The position numbers were made by a program, and so were the translations under genes. A DNA stretch of 25,896 bases, taken from positions 1 to 25,896 of IMG/VR virus record IMGVR_UViG_3300017773_000118; one strand, 5' to 3'. Under the pieces are notes generated by a model. The model was not told the origin of the DNA, ran no database searches, and worked only from the letters and a program-made list of their open reading frames with translations. Below are positions 22,803-25,896 of this stretch, piece after piece. The stretch is from a virus. The number at the start of each line of letters is the position of its first letter. Positions within the stretch are counted from its first letter, which is position 1.

Positions 22803-23497
22803 CAACCAAGAAGAAGACCACCCTCGCCACGGCGCTGGCTGCGGCTCAAGCGAGCGCAGACAGGATCGACAAGGACAGCCGGAACGACTTTGCTCGCTTC
22901 GACTACACCTCTGCCGAATCTATGATGGCTATGTGGACAGTCATCGGCGAGACTCACGGGCTCAGCCTGTACCCGGCAGCGCTCAATATCGAGGGGGGCG
23001 TCCTTCGCGCCTGCTGGATTCTTGAGCATGCCGAGAGCGAGGGGACGAGGGAAATCCGTATGGACTGGCCTATCGTCGAAGCCAAGGGCAAGCCGATGGA
23101 CAAGGCAGTAGCCAGCGCCCGGACATCGAGCCTAGGCTATCTCATCCGCGACCTACTCATCGCGCCCCGTGTCCATCCGACAGACGACATGGACCACCCC
23201 CGATGGAGCATGGGCGACAAGGAGCCCCAGAAGGCACAGAGGCAGCCCGCAGCCAAGAAGGCGAGCCCTACACCTCCGGCGGACAACGGATGGCCCCACA
23301 GGTATGTGGAGGCGCTTCTATCGGCTCCAGGCCAGCCTACTCCTGACGAGGTCGCACAGATGGTGCGGGAGGTCAGTCGAGGCGGCGACGATGTCGCTAC
23401 TCTGCCGGCTGAGCGAGTAGAGCGCTTGATCGCCAAGTTCATCCCGTCGAAGGCAGGGCAAGAGAAGCTCGCGCAGGTTCGAGGGGGTGCAGCGTGA
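22799..23497 (+). CDS. ERF-family single-strand annealing protein
   Basis: Anneals complementary single strands in phage recombination. 232 residues from the ATG after CGGAGCGACACC. The N-terminal domain has the ERF layout: a helix LATALAAAQASADRIDKDSR, then FARFDYTSAESMMAMWTVIG, GLSLYPAALNIEGGVLRACW and the conserved region KAVASARTSSLGYLIRDLLI followed by an acidic TDDMDHPR. The middle is a Pro/Ala/Lys-rich linker and the C-terminus a small helical region (QPTPDEVAQMVREVSRGGDD, then AERVERLIAKFIPSKAGQEK). The SSB-like and resolvase genes nearby support the role. Overlaps the next gene as GTGA. Confidence 0.78.
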   Translation: MTTKKKTTLATALAAAQASADRIDKDSRNDFARFDYTSAESMMAMWTVIGETHGLSLYPAALNIEGGVLRACWILEHAESEGTREIRMDWPIVEAKGKPMDKAVASARTSSLGYLIRDLLIAPRVHPTDDMDHPRWSMGDKEPQKAQRQPAAKKASPTPPADNGWPHRYVEALLSAPGQPTPDEVAQMVREVSRGGDDVATLPAERVERLIAKFIPSKAGQEKLAQVRGGAA

Positions 23498-23685
23498 GGA
23501 CTCACAGAGCGTCTACGACTCTGAGCGATACAGAGGCCTACCGCCTCGACGGGATGTGCCGAAAGCTCGGCGTCACCCGGTCAGAATTCATCCGTCAGCT
23601 CGTGCTCATCGCCATAGGGGCGCCAGAGCTTCGAGCGACAATCAAAGAGGCTATGAAGGCCCATCTAAGGAGCGACACACCATGA
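23494..23685 (+). CDS. Ribbon-helix-helix DNA-binding protein
   Basis: 63 residues from GTG 23494 (GTGA overlap). A strand STTLSDTEAYRLDGMCRKLG followed by VTRSEFIRQLVLIAI is the beta-helix-helix pattern of CopG/Arc-like repressors that bind DNA as dimers; the protein then ends in a helix APELRATIKEAMKAH. It is placed between the annealing and SSB-like genes and may control the early operon, perhaps through the inverted repeats upstream. The fold is likely; the target is unknown. Confidence 0.68.
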   Translation: MRTHRASTTLSDTEAYRLDGMCRKLGVTRSEFIRQLVLIAIGAPELRATIKEAMKAHLRSDTP

Positions 23686-24026
23686 ACACCACCCAAGGCA
23701 CGATCTACCTAATCGAGGAGACCCGGAAGGTCTCAGAGCGATTCAGAGTCAGAGAGTTCGTCGTCGAGATAGCGGACAATTCCAAGTATCCGCAGCTAGT
23801 CAAATTCCAAGTGACTAACGACCTCTGCGGACTGCTCGACAACTGCAAGTCTGGAGACCTTGTGTCTCTTGAGTTCAACCTGAGAGGGCGCGAATGGACG
23901 AGCCCGAAGGACGGCAAAGTTAAGTATTTTAACTCCCTCGATGTGCGGGCTCTGGAGGTCGTCGCCGACGGTCCCAACGCCCCCGCACCTATCACCAATG
24001 ACCCACTTGAAGACATCCCCTTCTAA
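23682..24026 (+). CDS. DUF3127-family SSB-like protein
   Basis: 114 residues from the ATG after AAGGAGCGACACACC, overlapping the previous gene as ATGA. It matches the DUF3127 OB-fold family: GTIYLIEETRKVSERFRVRE, then VVEIADNSKYPQLVKFQVTN, DLVSLEFNLRGREWTSPKDG and VKYFNSLDVRALEV. The C-terminal tip ends NDPLEDIPF, like the acidic SSB tail (DDDIPF) that recruits other proteins. It probably protects ssDNA and works with the ERF protein. The family call is fairly strong; ssDNA binding is inferred from the fold and the tail. Confidence 0.78.
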   Translation: MNTTQGTIYLIEETRKVSERFRVREFVVEIADNSKYPQLVKFQVTNDLCGLLDNCKSGDLVSLEFNLRGREWTSPKDGKVKYFNSLDVRALEVVADGPNAPAPITNDPLEDIPF

Positions 24027-24037
24027 GGAGCGACACC

Positions 24038-24535
24038 ATGACAAGCCATATTGATTTCTACTTACAGATCAAAGCGAATGCCGATACCCTCGTCAGCCTA
24101 CACGTCCAGATGGACGAGATCACAGCAGCATTCAAGAACCTGAACCGCACGCGCAAGGAGACGAAGGCGCACATCGAGAAGCTCACGGCAAACCTTGAGG
24201 AGATGATGGGGAGCGCTCCGCGAGACTTTCGACCCGCCGTCGTCAATCTCCCGAGGGTGTCTCTTGAGCCTATCGATGTAGAGCCCGAGGACATGCGGAC
24301 GCCGTCGGGGCCGATGCACGACCCGATCAAGATCTGCCATTGGGACTCGGCGAGCTACGTGTCAACGCAGGAGGCCGCAGACCTGCTCGACATGGGGCCC
24401 GACTACATCCGAGGCCTCTACCGCAGCGGAGAGGTCCAGGTATACGTCAGGGAGTACAGGCGAAACGCCCCCTACTTCTACCGCACCGAAGACATAGAGC
24501 AGGCCATTCGCAAGCGGACGGGGGAGGCATCATGA
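24038..24535 (+). CDS. Helix-turn-helix protein with coiled-coil N-terminus
   Basis: 165 residues from the ATG after AAGGAGCGACACC. The first 60 residues form a coiled coil (DTLVSLHVQMDEITAAFKNL, then ETKAHIEKLTANLEEMMG), followed by a proline-rich linker and a C-terminal MerR/excisionase-type helix-turn-helix near residues 105-160: SYVSTQEAADLLDMGPDYIR, then VYVREYRRNAPYFYRTEDIE. Such a domain binds DNA. It could be an early regulator or excisionase-like factor; no integrase is in view. Overlaps the next gene as ATGA. Confidence 0.65.
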   Translation: MTSHIDFYLQIKANADTLVSLHVQMDEITAAFKNLNRTRKETKAHIEKLTANLEEMMGSAPRDFRPAVVNLPRVSLEPIDVEPEDMRTPSGPMHDPIKICHWDSASYVSTQEAADLLDMGPDYIRGLYRSGEVQVYVREYRRNAPYFYRTEDIEQAIRKRTGEAS

Positions 24536-25029
24536 GCACCACGATCCAACTACACCAAGAAGCGCGCGGCATCCTCGATCGAATGATGGACCGGGAGGGG
24601 GCTCTCGATGACGAGGACGAGGTGATCCTTGAGCACTGGGCGAATGCGTCAGGAGACAAGATCGAAGCTCTCAGAGCCGTCTATCACCGCGCATCCGCTG
24701 AAGCTGAGCACTGGAAGCGCGAGGCAGACAAGGCGACAGCTCTGCGGAAGCGGGCCGAATCGCTGATGGTCTGGACGAAGGCTTCAGGGCTCGATCTAAT
24801 GCTCGACCGGCTTGAGCTTGGAGAGAGCACGGCGATCAAGGGTGTCGGATACATGCGCTCCTCACCTGCTCTCGTGGCGCCTGAGAGCCCTCTGGACTGG
24901 CCTGTAGCCTATCTGAGGGAGCAGGAGCCGAAGCCAGACAGACGAGCCGCCCTGCAAGCCCTGAAGGACGGGAAGGACATAGGCGACGGCTTCAGCATCG
25001 AGAGCCGACCTGTCATGGTGTACAGGTAG
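24532..25029 (+). CDS. Siphovirus Gp157-like protein
   Basis: 165 residues from ATG 24532 (ATGA overlap); the frame is open further upstream only within the previous gene. Long N-terminal helices (LHQEARGILDRMMDREGALD, then IEALRAVYHRASAEAEHWKR and ADKATALRKRAESLMVWTKA) lead to a small beta part (STAIKGVGYMRSSPALVAPE) and the terminal element RRAALQALKDGKDIGDGFSI typical of the Gp157 family. Gp157-like proteins are common in siphovirus early and recombination operons and have been linked to phage resistance; the activity is not known here. It ends the operon. Confidence 0.7.
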   Translation: MSTTIQLHQEARGILDRMMDREGALDDEDEVILEHWANASGDKIEALRAVYHRASAEAEHWKREADKATALRKRAESLMVWTKASGLDLMLDRLELGESTAIKGVGYMRSSPALVAPESPLDWPVAYLREQEPKPDRRAALQALKDGKDIGDGFSIESRPVMVYR

Positions 25030-25034
25030 ACCTG

Positions 25035-25047
25035 ACCCTGATAGGGT
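25035..25047 (+). terminator. Small hairpin after the early operon
   Basis: ACCCT-GAT-AGGGT forms a 5-bp stem six bases after the stop of the Gp157-like gene. A second stem CTTGAG/CTCAAG (25080-25085 with 25088-25093) lies 33 bases further. Neither has a U-run, so termination is only suggested by position between two operons. Confidence 0.35.
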
Positions 25048-25125
25048 AGCTCTGCTCATCTGTGGCAGCAGCTCAGCACCTTGAGCCCTCAAGTCTTCAC
25101 CGGCCTGGGGGCTCTTCTGCATTTT

Positions 25126-25264
25126 GCGCCACTCGATCACAGCCGATCGATCGCGCCTATTCGACGCACTGCGCTCTATATGTATATTTGTGTTTGCTTA
25201 TCATGTGCCCATGTAATACTATCGTAGATGTCAGCAGGGGCATCCACCCCGAAGGAGCGACACC
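25126..25264 (+). promoter_or_regulatory. Promoter-like region, copy C
   Basis: Contains GCGCCACTCGATCA (25126-25139) and CCTATTCGACGCACTGCGCT (25156-25175), the latter 18 of 20 identical to 21636-21655. TGTGCCC (25204-25210) is followed by 15 bases ending in the -10-like TATCGT (25220-25225), then a GGGG/CCCC hairpin and GAAGGAGCGACACC. It repeats copy B in the same order and orientation. It starts a new run of small genes. No gene is seen in 25030-25264. Confidence 0.58.
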
Positions 25265-25474
25265 ATGATGACGAACTCAAACGGATACTTCACGCCCTGG
25301 ACTCTTCGCAATAATGGAGCTGCGGTTCGGTTCACTAAGAGCCGCACTGCGGTGCTGGTGGAGTTCAGCGATTCTAACGACTTTTTCTGGAGGTCGGACA
25401 TCATGACTATCGGCGAGGCTCGCAAGGAGTGGGTCCGACTGATGAGGTCAGGATGGGGAACCACTCGAAGCTAA
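25265..25474 (+). CDS. Small phage protein, early-type
   Basis: 69 residues from the ATG after GAAGGAGCGACACC (a second ATG follows at once at 25268). The sequence LRNNGAAVRFTKSRTAVLVE, then SDIMTIGEARKEWVRLMRSG with a WGTTRS end resembles short phage ORFs with an EARKEWxxLxxxGW tail, which are of unknown function. No membrane segment or cysteine motif. A GNRA hairpin module follows it directly. Confidence 0.6.
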   Translation: MMTNSNGYFTPWTLRNNGAAVRFTKSRTAVLVEFSDSNDFFWRSDIMTIGEARKEWVRLMRSGWGTTRS

Positions 25475-25482
25475 CCATCACA

Positions 25483-25511
25483 GCCCCCGAAAGGGGGCAA
25501 GGAGCGACATC
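25483..25511 (+). promoter_or_regulatory. GNRA hairpin plus early-type ribosome site
   Basis: GCCCCC-GAAA-GGGGGC (25483-25498) is followed by AAGGAGCGACATC and the ATG at 25512. The stem is the same as at 22174 but the loop differs (GAAA, another GNRA loop), which suggests that the hairpin itself is kept. TAACCATCACA precedes it as at 22162. Confidence 0.55.
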
Positions 25512-25655
25512 ATGCTATTTCCATTCTTCTTCTCAAAATACATCCTCAGCTCGCACGATAATTACGATCTGAAGTGGGGGCCGTTCAGCCCCTACCCGAG
25601 CCGCAATGTCTACGACTGGGCGTCCACCTGCTACTGGTCTCGGAGGCAGCAATGA
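25512..25655 (+). CDS. 47-residue aromatic-rich protein
   Basis: Short ORF starting at the ATG after CAAGGAGCGACATC and ending in an ATGA overlap with the next gene. The peptide begins MLFPFFFSKYILSSHDN and continues with WGPFSPYPSRNVYDWASTCY, so it is rich in Phe, Tyr and Trp. The short hydrophobic start might touch a membrane. No family recognised. The strong ribosome module and the exact overlap support that it is translated. Confidence 0.58.
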   Translation: MLFPFFFSKYILSSHDNYDLKWGPFSPYPSRNVYDWASTCYWSRRQQ

Positions 25656-25837
25656 GCGACACACCTATGAGGCAGATCTACGACACCATCTCCAGCCTGG
25701 AGAAGCAGGTCGAAGCGGTCCACGTATCGATAGCGGACAGCGTCAGGCGAGCCCGCAATCTACTGCTCGAAGACGAGCCCAACATCACAGAGGCGATCGA
25801 GGCACTCGACGACGCACTCAAGGAGCTGAGAGGATGA
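25652..25837 (+). CDS. Small coiled-coil protein
   Basis: 61 residues from ATG 25652 (ATGA overlap); the frame is open further upstream only inside the previous gene. The sequence RQIYDTISSLEKQVEAVHVS, then RRARNLLLEDEPNITEAIEA and DDALKELRG is a continuous charged helix, likely dimeric. No catalytic motif. Function not recognised. Overlaps the following truncated gene as ATGA. Confidence 0.58.
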   Translation: MSDTPMRQIYDTISSLEKQVEAVHVSIADSVRRARNLLLEDEPNITEAIEALDDALKELRG

Positions 25838-25896
25838 GAGCCGACCGGAGACAATACATCATCGAAGACACTGACCTGATGTGGAGCGACTACACA
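25834..25896 (+). CDS. Hypothetical protein, cut by window end
   Basis: An ATG at 25834 in an ATGA overlap with the previous stop opens a frame that runs off the window: MRADRRQYIIEDTDLMWSDY is all that is visible. The overlap pattern supports a real gene; nothing more can be said about its identity. The bases GGAGCGAC occur within it near 25883, which could be a ribosome site for a following gene or chance. Confidence 0.4.
   Translation, partial: MRADRRQYIIEDTDLMWSDYT

Noticed and set aside
1-25896. tRNA genes or an integrase/attachment site
   Set aside because: No cloverleaf-like sequence or tyrosine/serine recombinase motif was noticed by eye; a tRNAscan or profile search would be needed to be certain.

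Overview
The window is one continuous stretch of a tailed double-stranded DNA virus genome (Caudoviricetes, siphovirus type) or a prophage of one. It is GC-rich by eye and very tightly packed. Visible hallmarks are a large terminase, an HK97-type portal fused to a MuF domain, a prohead protease, an HK97-fold capsid protein, a tail tube and an 832-residue tape measure. No tail-sheath gene and no integrase are visible. The host cannot be named from the sequence. Early genes use a strong AAGGAG-type ribosome site. The tail fibre has motifs (VGIGTDSP, ISTGVWQG) that I associate with environmental and aquatic phage fibres, which is only a weak hint. No tRNA, rRNA, IS element or CRISPR array was seen, and no gap without a gene exceeds 300 bases.

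Layout. Bases 1-1171 hold the 3' part of the terminase large subunit. Bases 1172-2189 hold a small two-gene insert of unknown function with its own promoter-like leader and early-type ribosome sites. Bases 2190-8815 are the head and neck block: portal-MuF, protease, capsid, a small decoration-like protein, head-tail connector, gp10-like neck protein and tail terminator. Bases 8812-18907 are the tail block: DUF2341-like protein, tail tube, chaperone pair, tape measure, two baseplate or hub proteins, fibre and small accessory virion proteins. Bases 18907-20748 are a lysis-type cassette: XhlA-like membrane protein, a putative endolysin with a YkuD-like His/Cys signature and small membrane or coiled-coil proteins. 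These late genes lie on the + strand and are mostly joined by TGATG, GTGA or ATGA stop/start overlaps.

Bases 20749-20987 carry a 13-bp hairpin and two families of short tandem repeats. A lone minus-strand RuvC-like resolvase follows (20988-21497), and then a divergent control region (21498-21759). From 21760 a + strand early operon encodes zinc-ribbon proteins, a 42-residue membrane peptide, an ERF-type annealing protein, a ribbon-helix-helix protein, a DUF3127 SSB-like protein, a helix-turn-helix protein and a Gp157-like protein. This is a recombination/replication set in which annealing, ssDNA binding and junction resolution would work together. A further promoter-like region at 25030-25264 starts another run of small early-type ORFs that continues past the window end.

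The most unusual signal is regulatory. Eleven genes share nearly the same leader (GGAGCGACA plus 0-5 bases, then ATG), several sit behind a GC-rich hairpin (two with GNRA tetraloops), and three operon starts share a TGTGCMC-N15-promoter-like block. Most late genes lack this leader, so the phage appears to mark its early genes with a distinct translation-initiation module.
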